NCBI RefSeq assembly: GCF_000001735.4
Contig: NC_003074.8
Location: 5,828,101-5,892,100, forward strand
From: Arabidopsis thaliana
Taxonomy: Eukaryota > Streptophyta > Magnoliopsida > Brassicales > Brassicaceae
Reading direction: 5' to 3'
DNA: 64,000 nucleotides
Part shown: piece after piece, positions 48,401 to 58,844 of the stretch
Layout of the letters: each line of letters starts with the position of its first letter
Numbering within the stretch: position 1 is the stretch's first letter
Made by a program: the position numbers and the translations under genes
The notes under the pieces: generated by a model
Told to the model about the DNA's origin: nothing
The model's input: the letters and a program-made list of their open reading frames with translations, nothing else
The model's database searches: none

Positions 48401-51400
48401 AGGCAATTGACATTGCATTAGTTGCAACTTTCTTTTTGGAGACACTTCCTCCTGTGAAATCATCAGAAGGAGAAAGTAGACAAGGTATGACATTTTTTCT
48501 TGCTATACTATATTCGCTTGTGGCATTGTTTTGTCATCCTAAAGATTTCCTGTCCATTCTGCTCGCAGTAGTTTCTTCATAAATTTGATCTTGTGCTGAA
48601 AGAGACATACACTTTTATCTTGATTCAGGCTCTTCTGATGAGGATGATATGTTGATTGACGATGTACCAGGATTAGTCTTGAATAAGGCTCTGGAGCAGC
48701 AGATAACCAATGCTATAGACTCACGCTTTCTTCTGCAGTTAGTATGTACCTACTCTCTGTCATATAGAAAGTATATTAAGTGCTATGCCTCTGTAATTTT
48801 TTATTTTTAATCTAAGTGCTATACTTCCTCTGGATCAAGTGATTCTTTAATTTTAATCTAAATAATCTTAGTTTCATCCCTGCAGACAAATGTTTTGTTC
48901 CGTCAAGTTTCGCTTGGTATGCAGTCATATGACGAAGATAAAGAAGCATTAGCTATTGGCACAGCCAGTTCTTTTCTGTATGCAGCATTCAACACTCTCC
49001 CTCTTGAGCGGATCATGACAATTTTGGCTTATAGAACAGAGCTTGTAGCTGTGTTGTGGAATTATATGAAACGATGCCATGAGAACCAGAAGTGGTCATC
49101 CATGCCTAAACTCCTAGCTTACCTTCCAGGGGATGCTCCCGGTTGGCTGTTACCTCTGGTTGTTTTTTGTCCTGTTTATAAGTAAGGTTTGCTTGATTTA
49201 ATGCCAATTGGTTTTTGTAGTATTACTTGAAAGTCACTCTCTCGTATGACTATAGGTAAATTAGTATTGTGACTTGTGAGGTGGGTTTAATACTTGGTTT
49301 AACATTGTCGCTGATGATCAGGCATATGCTTATGATAGTCGACAATGAGGAGTTTTATGAAAGAGAGAAGCCATTATCGCTACAAGATATCAGGTTGCTC
49401 ATCATTATCCTTAAGCAGGTTAGTGTTTTGATTGATCTCATTTTGCAGTGTGTAACTTTGACGTCAAGAGTTTTAGGTGTTATGATTAAAGACAACATAA
49501 AATATCAATGGCGCGATTAGCTGAGCCTTAGATTGCAAATTGTAACAATCATATAATAAGCTAGATTGACTTTGCGTTTTCATATGGTTGCTTTGTTGCA
49601 TTGGTTTGACTCTTGGTGAATCTTCGCTCTTTCTTGTCCAGGCTTTATGGCAGTTACTGTGGGTGAATCCACTTACGCAACCTAACACTGGGAAATCTGT
49701 CTCCAATGACCTCTCGAAGAAGAACCCTATTGAACTGATTCAGAACAGGATGGGGATTGTAGTCTCTGAGTTACTTTCACAGGTATATGCTGCAAAGAAG
49801 TTAATACTTCTTGACCAATTATGGCTATATTGACTTTCAGTCAGTAAAACTTGGCAAAGATCACTGTTCAGTGTTCATTTTATTCTCTTTGCTGATGAAA
49901 TCTTCTGTAGTTGCAAGATTGGAACAACCGGAAACAATTCACTTCCTCAAGTGACTTCCAAGCAGATTCAGTCAATGAATATTTCATCTCTCAGGTGACT
50001 ACTACACTGCTATTTCGTTTGATGTTGGTGACGAGCCAACATTATGAAAATTTCTTTATCTATCATTTTTAGTAATTTGGTCTTAATTGTCCCCTATTAT
50101 TGCTGATATTTTCTCCTTTATCCAGGCCATAATGGAAGGAACGAGAGCCAACTACATACTGATGCAAGCTCCGTTCTTGATTCCGTTTACAAGCAGAGTC
50201 AAAATATTCACAGTGAGTGGCTATTGGGATATGTATATCTGATGAATAATAATCATTTGTACGTTTTGAGGAACCTATAAGAGCTAATTAAATAGACTTG
50301 CATAAGTAATCTGGGTAAATGTGAGAAAAAGATTGTATGTACTTGTTTACTGATAACTTGGTTGTGGTTGTATTGACTTGCTGGTCATCTTTCGTAGACA
50401 CAATTAGCAACGGCAAGGCAGAGTCATGGATCGCAAGGAATTTTTGCTCGAAATCGGTTCAGAATACGAAGAGATCATATCTTGGAAGATGCTTACAATC
50501 AAATGAGTGCGTTATCAGAGGATGATCTACGGAGCTCGGTAAGTTCTTGCCCGATATTGGTCTTCTAGCAATTGCTTGGCTCACTACTGAAACAGATCCA
50601 TATTTCGTCCCTGTGTCTCTCTGATTTGTTTATCTTTTGCGATGCTTGTGATGCAAATAACTACTGGCTGTAGATTCGTGTGACATTTGTGAATGAACTC
50701 GGAGTTGAGGAAGCTGGTATTGATGGTGGTGGCATTTTCAAAGACTTCATGGAGAAAATTACCCGAGCAGCCTTTGATGTGCAATACGGGTTGTTTAAGG
50801 TCATATGTCTAGTTTTGCTCACCCAAGTTTTTGTGGATTTGATAATTTACCTTACTCCATCATCTTTGCATTTAGTACGTCTATCTTTCTCTGAATATTG
50901 TACATGCTTTCTTTCAGGAGACCGCTGATCACATGCTTTATCCTAATCCTGGATCAGGAATGATACATGAACAGCATCTCCAGTTCTTTCATTTTCTCGG
51001 CAGTCTCCTCGCAAAAGTATGGTATTTGATTGGTGGCCTTGATGCGGAACTCTTATAATTTACCATTTTTTACTCCTGAAAACTTTTATATATAGGACAG
51101 AAAGCAAACTATAATGCTTACAGTGTACGCCACATTTGATTTTTAATACACTACTCGCAATGTTTTTCATGCAAATAGAATTAGTAGGCGTATAACTTGA
51201 TGTTTTCCTAGAAAAATTATTGAATTTGTCCTTTTGTCGTTATTTAAAGTTGCTTTTCATCTGTTATATAAGACTCATAATTGTTTTTTCCCGTTATCTT
51301 GTTGCAGGCTATGTTTGAAGGGATTCTTGTTGATATACCATTTGCAACGTTTTTCCTCAGCAAACTGAAACAAAAGTATGTAAATTTAATTTCTACCTCA

Positions 51401-53032
51401 ATTTCCTGTCACTTCATTCGTTTTTTAAGCCCGCATAGACTTTTTGAACATGTTGTGAAACTTCTATTGTTCTTTGGCTAGGTACAACTATTTGAACGAT
51501 TTGCCTTCTCTGGATCCTGAGTTGTATAGGCACCTTATATTTCTGAAGGTGAGTTTTGCTGAACATTCTATTTAATTGTTGCTTTGTAGAACGGGGAGAT
51601 AGTTGCTAGCATAGATGTGCGAGAATGCTGAAATCTGTTTGTTTGTTTTTGTTTCGAAACTGAAATTTGTTTGTTTACCTACCTACGATAATTTTGGCTC
51701 TTTTTTTTTTTTTTTTTTTTGCTTCTTAGCTTTATACACCTTTTTATGTATTCATTATGATATTTGCAGCGTTATAAGGGTGATATCTCAGACTTGGAGC
51801 TTTACTTTGTTATTTTGAATAATGAATATGGAGAGAGGACAGAGGAAGAGCTACTTCCAGGGGGCCAAGACATGCGAGTTACAAATGAGAATGTTATAAC
51901 TTTCATTCATCTGGTTTCCAATCATCGGTTAAATTTTCAGGTACTGGGGAACCACTTACCTCTCATTTATCTTGGCATACCTGAGGTCACCCTGTAAATC
52001 AACAGCTATTGATATCATCTCATTTGCAGATACGCCAGCAGAGTTCTCATTTCTTGAGGGGGTTTCAGCAACTCATTCCGAAAGAATGGATCGACATGTT
52101 CAATGAACATGAGCTTCAGGTGCCAATTAAGTGTATAATTATACTTGCTTTGTTAGTTGTTCCCTCGAGGAGCATGAAGAGAGAAATTTTACCTTTGTGG
52201 GCTTTGGTTGCAGGTTCTCATATCTGGTTCAGTTGATAGTTTGGATATAGACGACTTGCGAAACAACACTAATTATGCTGGAGGCTACCACGCGGTGAGT
52301 GGTTCTTCACTGTTAGCCGAAATGCCATTGTGAATTAGTGTAGGGACACTTTTGGAGTATTGTTATATATGATTATATCGCTATGTTGTTGACACTTGAC
52401 AGGGACATTATGTGATCGATATGTTCTGGGAAGTTATGAAAAGCTTCTCAACTGAAAACCAGAAGAAGTTCTTAAAGTAAGCAAACTTTGCAGTTACTAC
52501 TACAGTCTGTGTACGCAATGATTTACCGGAGTCTATGAATTTTCTAAGGGAACTAAGAGGTACCTCTATTTTTCAATTTCAGGTTTGTGACAGGCTGCTC
52601 ACGAGGACCACTGCTGGGTTTCAAATACTTGGAACCTGCATTCTGCATACAGAGGTAATATACACAGACTCACAATCGTTTTGACTTTTGATGGGCCCTG
52701 GACAATAGAATCATAAAATATCCATCCTCGATGGAATGTGTATCAGGGCTGCCGGTAGTGCGAGTAATGAATCAGTTGATAGACTACCGACATCAGCCAC
52801 TTGTATGAATCTTCTTAAGCTTCCGCCCTATCAAAGGTTTGTCCTCTCATAACACAAACTCTTTGGTTTTGCTTAGCTAAGAGACTTGTTTTGTTGCCAA
52901 ATAGCTTCTCTTGGTGTTGTAATTGGAAAAAGCAAATAAAGCATGTCTTGTTGTTAATGATGCAGCAAAGAGCTACTTGAGACCAAATTGATGTACGCCA
53001 TAAGCGCAGAAGCGGGTTTTGATCTGAGCTGA
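45428..53032 (+). CDS. UPL6: UPL6, HECT-type E3 ubiquitin ligase
   Basis: About 26 exons give roughly 1,028 residues. Starts: 45428, 46058, 46254, 46764, 47030, 47293, 47658, 48403, 48629, 48886, 49322, 49642, 49911, 50126, 50398, 50674, 50918, 51308, 51482, 51770, 52030, 52214, 52403, 52583, 52747, 52966. Ends: 45586, 46155, 46381, 46875, 47210, 47472, 47840, 48484, 48741, 49181, 49418, 49782, 49994, 50212, 50538, 50799, 51016, 51375, 51548, 51940, 52119, 52294, 52476, 52654, 52836, 53032. All joins keep phase. An IQ-type motif near residues 50-70 ([15 protein letters not shown]) may bind calmodulin. The C-terminal HECT domain has [21 protein letters not shown] and the catalytic Cys (about 996) in [13 protein letters not shown]. 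It is orthologous to UBE3B/UBE3C-type ligases. By position it is At3g17205. The exact total could differ by a residue. Confidence 0.93.
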
Positions 53033-53490
53033 TGGAATAGCTTCCTGCCTTAAACACAGACTTCAATGGCCCCAAATTGACACCCTTTTTTCTAGCATTC
53101 CTCGTTATGGTATAAACCGGGTAACCTGTAGACTGAGGCAGGCTTGTTGGCTCTAAGCATCTAAGAGACGGATCTAGAAGGAGAACATGTAGTAGAGATT
53201 ACTTGACTAATGGGTTTCATTTGCAGCTCTCGGGTATTCGCTTTCAAAAAGTGTGACAAAAAAAAAAAAGTGATTACAGGGAAGTCTTTATTTGGAAGCT
53301 CCTGAGAGTTAGTCTTGGGTTAAAAATTCAATAAAAGAAATGGTAAATAAGACTGGTCTCAAGAGGAACTTAAATGCTGTAAATTATTTTGCTTAATTAA
53401 TGCATGTTACACAGAACATAGATGATTATTTTGATACTTATTTGCATCATACCATATATCTTCTATAAAAAGATGCATTTTAGTGACTTA
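53033..53490 (+). other. UPL6 3' UTR and spacer
   Basis: 3' UTR with AATAAAAG near 53330. No other gene seen. Confidence 0.5.
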
Positions 53491-53504
53491 GTGGTAAGAA
53501 TATC

Positions 53505-53862
53505 CTTTTTTTTTTTTTTTTGTCATATGATAATTATTAAAACAGAAACAAAATGACAGAAAAATAACGAGAAATACAAAATGAAATTTAAACTTTACTT
53601 TCCTTAGACACTTGATTGTGAAGTCATGAAGGCTCTCCAAGTGCTAAGTAAAACTTAGACTGAAACCTTCTGTCTTGAATCACACTCCCAAGAAATGGAA
53701 CGCGCGATCAGATTTGCGTTTGTGGCAATATGACGGAATGTACAAGATTCAAATGCACTAACAATCTCATGGATTTGTGTTAACCAATTTCTATAGAAAG
53801 GCTATTTGGACGGCTGCAAAACGGCGTTAAGTGCGGCTGGACAGTCCAACTCTATTATCACC
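53505..53862 (-). mobile_element. LINE tail with RNase H-like remnant
   Basis: The plus-strand sequence opens with a T-run (poly-A of a minus-strand insert). Perfect 14-base target copies GTGGTAAGAATATC flank it at 53491-53504 and 53863-53876. Read on the minus strand it encodes fragments VIIELDCPAALNAVLQPSK, LTQIHEIVSAFESCTFRHIA and TNANLIARSISWEC, interrupted by stops. This is the RNase H-like (RVT_3) end of plant L1-type ORF2. It is severely 5'-truncated. It differs from the GA2ox5 LINE, whose ORF ends in the zf-RVT region. Confidence 0.85.
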
Positions 53863-54217
53863 GTGGTAAGAATATCTCTATATACATTTTTTGTCGCACT
53901 TATCATGATTAATCAAGTAAACATAATTGTTACAAACACTTTATAAATTAAAAAAGCTTCAATTCAATTTGCACAGAAAAGAAAAAAAAAAGAAGAAGAT
54001 TCAATACAGAGTATACCAGGAGCATCTGGTAATGTTTATATCTGAGGACGTTTTATTTAATTTTTTGGAACGAAAACAATAATCCGACGATCGTATTTGC
54101 ACGTCGCAAATCCGCTCTTTTAATCAAAGATCTCGACCGTCCATTTTTAGTTAAGACTTTAGAGAGCTGATAAGTGGAATAGTGGAGATTTGCATTCGCA
54201 GGGGATAAGGATCAAAA

Positions 54218-54796
54218 ATGGAGGAAGCAAAGGGACCTGTGAAGCACGTATTGCTTGCTAGTTTCAAAGATGGGGTTAGTCCTGAGAAAATCGAAGAGCT
54301 CATCAAAGGTTACGCCAATCTCGTCAATCTCATCGAACCTATGAAAGCTTTCCACTGGTTAGTAAATTTGGATTCTGAATTGCTTCCTAGTGTTAGACAT
54401 ATGCTCGAGATCCGAAAAACACTTCCATCAACTCAATATGATTATGTAAAACTAAGCAATTTGGGGAAATTCATGACCTTCCTAGTGTTGATCTAATTTC
54501 CCTCAGAGAGAATCCATCTCCATTGATGATCTTTTGAAAAGTTAAATCAACTAAATCGACGAATCTGCTCTTGTCTTATTGAATTATTGGATCTGTATAA
54601 TTTTAGGGGAAAAGATGTGAGCATTGAGAATCTGCATCAAGGTTACACACACATCTTTGAATCCACATTTGAGAGTAAAGAAGCTGTTGCAGAGTACATT
54701 GCTCATCCTGCTCACGTTGAATTCGCCACCATCTTCCTTGGCAGCTTGGATAAAGTTTTGGTTATTGACTACAAGCCTACCTCTGTCTCTCTCTAA
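54218..54796 (+). CDS. HS1: HS1, stress-response A/B barrel (Dabb) protein
   Basis: Exons 54218-54357 and 54607-54796 join in phase (TG/G) to 109 residues, the known length of HS1. It opens MEEAKGPVKHVLLASFKDG and continues GYANLVNLIEPMKAFHWG, ENLHQGYTHIFESTF and EYIAHPAHVEF: a single ferredoxin-like Dabb domain that dimerises into a barrel. The Arabidopsis protein is described as heat-stable and antimicrobial, with a solved structure (recalled). No signal peptide, so probably cytosolic. A reading through the unspliced intron gives only 92 residues and loses the second half of the fold. By position it is At3g17210. Confidence 0.93.
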
Positions 54797-55227
54797 TTAT
54801 CTTGTAGCAGCATTTTCATCATTGATCTTTTTCTCGGGTATGCATCTTGTATGTTGAATAAAGTATATTCCTTTTGAGTTTTCCTGCATTGTTCTCATGT
54901 TTCTCTGTGAATTTCTCTCTTTTTTGTTTGTTTGTTTGTTTCCTTCTGTTGTATTATACTTGATCTGTAAAAAGATCATGAGTTTATTAAGAGTGTTTGA
55001 TTTCAGACTCCTCTTTGTTATAAGTCTATTACTAGTTGTTGTCTCTTAGTTTCTTTTATCAATAGAGTTGAGTTATATGGAATAACAAGTTGAAAAGAAA
55101 CCAGGTTCTTGTTGATGTGTGGGTTGGAGAAAAAAAGTTCTTTGATTATATATGTAACATTTATGCATTACTGTTTAATGTAATCGTCTAATGAGTATGA
55201 TGAAGGGAGATTGAATCAATCCCACTC
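54797..55227. other. Convergent 3' spacer
   Basis: UTRs of HS1 and PMEI2. Has a TTTG repeat (about 54925-54940). No gene seen. Confidence 0.4.
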
Positions 55228-55749
55228 TCACATCATGTTTGAGATGACAAGTACAATGCCACAAATATTCTGAAAATCACCACTGTTCTTCACAGCTGAA
55301 GGATCAACTTTGAAATCCGCCATGTCTTGTTCACATGTTGAAGGTCCTTCCATAGCTGCTGAAACCTTAATGTTCAACCCTTTGCCATCGCCTGACGCCA
55401 GGCTCTGCTTAGCATCATTGAGACTGCTTATTGCACTCTTATAATGTTGTACACATGAGGTGTATGCTTTCTTCATAGTGGGGTTGGTTGCTGTCTTGAC
55501 TAGAGATTGAATTTTCCTGAAACCTTCTGATGCACTTGTTTGTGCAGAACCAAATGTGATATTTGCAAGCGTTTGAAGATCAGCACCTGAGGTCTTTGGG
55601 TTGGATTTCATGTAGCTCGTACAGAAGGATTGGTTTTTCGCTTTTCCACATATCGCTTTTATGTCTGCCACTTGTGCGTTCAAAGAACCAGTCATTACAA
55701 AAAACATCAGAGAAGACATTAAAACTCTGTTCGTCAGGTATGCTGCCAT
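55228..55749 (-). CDS. PMEI2: Pectin methylesterase inhibitor PMEI2
   Basis: Single-exon, 173-residue secreted inhibitor. Signal peptide at 1-25 (VLMSSLMFFVMTGSLNA). PMEI four-helix domain with Cys34/Cys43 (the hairpin in ICGKAKNQSFCTSYM) and Cys99/Cys139, plus the unpaired Cys163 common in the family. The sequence matches my memory of AtPMEI2 (At3g17220), which binds plant pectin methylesterases 1:1 in the apoplast and is strong in pollen and pollen tubes. It is clearly more diverged from the three genes that follow than they are from each other, although they share orientation. Confidence 0.92.
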   Translation of the reverse strand: MAAYLTNRVLMSSLMFFVMTGSLNAQVADIKAICGKAKNQSFCTSYMKSNPKTSGADLQTLANITFGSAQTSASEGFRKIQSLVKTATNPTMKKAYTSCVQHYKSAISSLNDAKQSLASGDGKGLNIKVSAAMEGPSTCEQDMADFKVDPSAVKNSGDFQNICGIVLVISNMM

Positions 55750-56273
55750 CTTTGCTTCTTTCTTTCTTATGTTCGTTGGTAGATGATGGTTAAGTTATTC
55801 CCTTACTATGCCTGACTATTCATATTTATAGATGCATGCGATTGATTGCTTCCACTAGAACTAATAATAGAAATGGGTTGTTACTCTTTCTGATTCTTAG
55901 TTAGACCACAAGTCCTTATGTAAGAGAGAGAGAAAACTTTGCTATTCTTAGCATTAGTGCAGAGACAGTTATCTGATTAGTATTCGTCTAACTTACTTTC
56001 CTGACTTCTCTTCTTTAGGTAGATATGCATTCACTAATATGTGTTCATGATTTGTTGGTGCTAAGAAAGATTACTGTAGGAAGAGGTTCTATGGAGATAA
56101 TTGTCATAAATATACACCAGAAGTAACGAGAGATTAAAGTCTTAGCTGAGATGCAAGACACGGTAATTTTGACTATGAATATATTCATTTATTGGTCTTT
56201 AAGTTACTAGTACATCAGCGTGAATGACATTTAGTAGTTTCTGCCTTCTTGCAGGTGAAAGATACATAAAGAA
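55750..56273. other. PMEI2 promoter; shared with 60160-60540
   Basis: Bases about 55871-56060 (GGGTTGTTACTCTTTCTG, TTCTTAGTTAGACCACA, AGAGAGAGAAAA) closely match 60170-60355. This shows that the duplicated unit of the third paralogue included this spacer. No ORF. Confidence 0.6.
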
Positions 56274-56831
56274 TCAAGAAGTCAAAACGTCGGAGAAAAC
56301 CCTATCAATATTACACATTCTCTTAAAAAACAAATTGAGTTTTGCTACATAAGCCGGCACATTTCCTGCAAACTGAGCTTCACACACTGATATACTAATG
56401 AAGGCTTTAGCAGCCCCTTGAGATGCTAACGGGTACGCCTTAGAGGTCACAAACCCTTGAGCTTCCTCGATCGCTTTAATGGCTCCTTCATAATCTCTCA
56501 CGCAAGTCTCAAATGGGATCTTGAGCGTCGGATCAGTCGTGGTATTCACTGAGCCTTTCATCGCCGCTAGGTTCTTATTGCCCAATAATTGCGTCTTTTG
56601 GAAGACTAAATCGAGAAGACCTTGTAGGTCGAGGGTATATGTTGTTGGATCAGAGATTAGCCAAGTGATGCAGAAGTTGGTGTCAATGTGCGGTTCTGTG
56701 CAGAGTCGGGATAAGAAGGTTTTTGTGACTTTGTCACTCGGAGACAAAGATGAAGACAAAGGGGTGATTGATAGAAGAAGGAGTAGAGGAAGAAGTGAAA
56801 ATACGTTTCTTTTGACGCAAGGATAAGCCAT
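56274..56831 (-). CDS. PMEI/invertase inhibitor family protein, tandem copy 1
   Basis: Single-exon, 185 residues. Signal peptide MAYPCVKRNVFSLLPLLLLL to about 30. The hairpin lies in LCTEPHIDTNFCITWL, then CVRDYEGAIKAIEEA and SVCEAQF, matching the PMEI Cys pattern. Compared with copies 2 and 3 it lacks the four residues EGRD in the AQF..NVP region and reads AQFAGNVPAY. Expected apoplastic inhibitor; substrate enzyme not predictable. By position it is At3g17225. Confidence 0.9.
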   Translation of the reverse strand: MAYPCVKRNVFSLLPLLLLLSITPLSSSLSPSDKVTKTFLSRLCTEPHIDTNFCITWLISDPTTYTLDLQGLLDLVFQKTQLLGNKNLAAMKGSVNTTTDPTLKIPFETCVRDYEGAIKAIEEAQGFVTSKAYPLASQGAAKAFISISVCEAQFAGNVPAYVAKLNLFFKRMCNIDRVFSDVLTS

Positions 56832-57471
56832 TGTCTTGGCTGCGGAAAGATAATTATGCGTATACTTGAGAGTCTGGGAGGTTCTTACTGCATACTAATA
56901 TTAATATACATAGTTTTTGGACGACAAAAGTCAAGTTTTAGCTTGGTGTTGTTGATGAAATGTTACCCAAATTTGTTTTTCTTAGTCAATTGTTGACTCT
57001 AATTAAACACCTTCTTCTTTAGTTCAATATAATTCGCAATCCACCGTTGTTATTCGATTGATTAAGTTAAGAAAAATATCTTTGACTTTTGACTTGGGGT
57101 TACAAGAAAATCTTACACTTTCAGGAGTTTTGTTTTTGAAAAGATTTCAAAATCTTGGGTTATTAAATATATATTATATCATACAAAACTCCCAAAACTT
57201 TCTTTTTATTTTTTGTGCAAAACAAAACTCCCAAATCTAAACATAGGAATTCTATGGATGAGTGTCCGCATTCCAAACAGTGTTTTATATCTTCTTTTGA
57301 GTATTGTTTGTCGTACGTACTATTCAACTATCGTTTTCGTAAGTTTTTTATGACAAACATAGTACATATTTAAAGGAAACGAATCATTCCCAAAAATTTG
57401 AAGCAAACTGAACACAATCAATTAGGGCTACAATCAATCATACAGAGTGAAAAAATCATATCGAATTTGGT

Positions 57472-57930
57472 TTATTCATTTATTGGTTTTAAGTTACTAG
57501 TACATGAGAGTTAATGACATTTAATATACCCCTCCATTTTTATCTATTTGATGTTTTAGACGAAAAATTCTTTTAAAATAGATGATGTTTTCCACTTTCA
57601 ATGCAAAAAGTAAAAAATTTTCTTGGTTTTGAATATTTTTATAATGCAGATTGTTTTACTATTGGTTGAATTGTGTTTAGGTAGATGATAAATAATGTTT
57701 TAGTTTATAAATAAACAAAAATTAAATAATTTTCTAATCAATATGCAAAAAACTTTAAATATCAAATCAAATATACAAAAATGGAGGGAGACCAAAGCGA
57801 AAAGAGTAACTCCTCTTTGGCAAGCTTGGTTTATGAAATGTGACCCAAATTTGTTTACATTTTAGTCAATTTTTATTCAAATTAATGTGAGAACAAACAT
57901 ATTTAGGGTGCTAGTTAGAAATCTAAGATA
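57472..57930 (-). other. Remnant of a deleted fourth PMEI unit
   Basis: 57475-57525 (TATTCATTTATTGGTTTTAAG..TTAATGACATTTAAT) matches the sequence just downstream of the stops of the other copies. 57825-57925 (GAAATGTGACCCAAATTTG, AATGTGAGAACAAACATATT) matches their promoter, best at 61232-61305. Order and orientation are right for a minus-strand unit, but no CDS lies between them. A MITE sits there instead. Confidence 0.55.
57529..57790. mobile_element. MITE with CCTCCATTTTT-type inverted ends
   Basis: The left end CCCTCCATTTTTATCTATTTG and the right end, reversed, TCCCTCCATTTTTGTATATT are inverted copies, about 260 bp apart with an AT-rich interior and no coding. This resembles the Stowaway/Mariner MITE style. 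TA flanks are not clean enough to define a target duplication. Confidence 0.7.
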
Positions 57931-57940
57931 TTCTTCTTCT

Positions 57941-58170
57941 TCAAACAAGTTCAGTATTCAACAACGCTTTTCTTTTACAAGGGAATAATTTCATTTATCA
58001 TATTTTCTTGATTTCTTACTTCTTTGCGACTCTCTCCACTCGGTAGTTGGTCCGCTCTAGACTTCCAATAAATACCTGCGATGCTAATGCTAATATGCTA
58101 TATGAGTAAAATAAACAACTTCAGTTTCATATGTGAAACTATTATCTAAAACATGACCCAAAACCAAAAG
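57941..58170. repeat. Diverged copy of the 24925-25071 segment
   Basis: CAAACAAGTT..AGTATTCAAC, GCTTTTCTTTT.CAAGGGAATA, AACAAACTT-type and TTATC(C/T)AAAACATGACCCAA occur in the same order in both places, about 33 kb apart and in the same orientation. This copy has about 80 extra bases in the middle (about 58010-58085). Confidence 0.7.
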
Positions 58171-58280
58171 ACACAATAATTGACTAGGATTTATTCATTT
58201 ATTTGTTTTTAAGTTAATATAACAGAGTGAATGACATTGAATAGTTTCTGCCATCTTGCAGGTAAAAGATATATAAAGAA

Positions 58281-58844
58281 TCAAGTTCTCAAAACGTCGG
58301 AGAAAACCCTATCAATGTTACACATTCTCTTAAAAAACATATTGAGTTTCGTTACATAAACTGGCACATTATCCCGTCCTTCAAACTGAGTTTCACACAC
58401 TGATATACTAATGAAGGCTTTAGCTGCCCCCAGAGATGCTAAGTCGTACGCCTTAGATGTCACAAACCCTTGAGCTTCCTCGATCGCTTTAATGGCTACT
58501 TCATAATCCGTCACGCAAGTCTCAAATGGGATCTTGAGCGCCGGATCAGTCGTGGTATTCACTGAGCCTTTCATCGCCGCTAGGCTCTTATAGCCCAACA
58601 ATTGCGTCTTTTGAAAAACCGAATCGAGAAGACCTTGTAGGTCGAGGGTGAATGTTGTAGGATCAGAGGTTAGCCAAGCGATGCAGAAGTGGTTGTAAAT
58701 GTTTGGTTTTGAGCAGAGTTGGTTAAGTGTTTCGTTTGTGACTTTGTCACTCGGAGACAAAGATGATGAAAAAGGAGTGATTGATAGAAGAACGAGAAGA
58801 GGAAGAAGTGAAGATACGTTTCTTTTGACGCAAGGATAAGCCAT
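58281..58844 (-). CDS. PMEI/invertase inhibitor family protein, tandem copy 2
   Basis: Single-exon, 187 residues, beginning MAYPCVKRNVSSLLPLLVLL. The hairpin is LCSKPNIYNHFCIAWL, followed by CVTDYEVAIKAIEEA and SVCETQFEGRDNVPVY, ending RVFSDVLRT. Same Cys layout and length as its neighbours. Differences cluster in the N-terminal hairpin (residues 35-60), the part that varies most among PMEIs. Secreted inhibitor; target unknown. By position probably At3g17227. Confidence 0.9.
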   Translation of the reverse strand: MAYPCVKRNVSSLLPLLVLLSITPFSSSLSPSDKVTNETLNQLCSKPNIYNHFCIAWLTSDPTTFTLDLQGLLDSVFQKTQLLGYKSLAAMKGSVNTTTDPALKIPFETCVTDYEVAIKAIEEAQGFVTSKAYDLASLGAAKAFISISVCETQFEGRDNVPVYVTKLNMFFKRMCNIDRVFSDVLRT

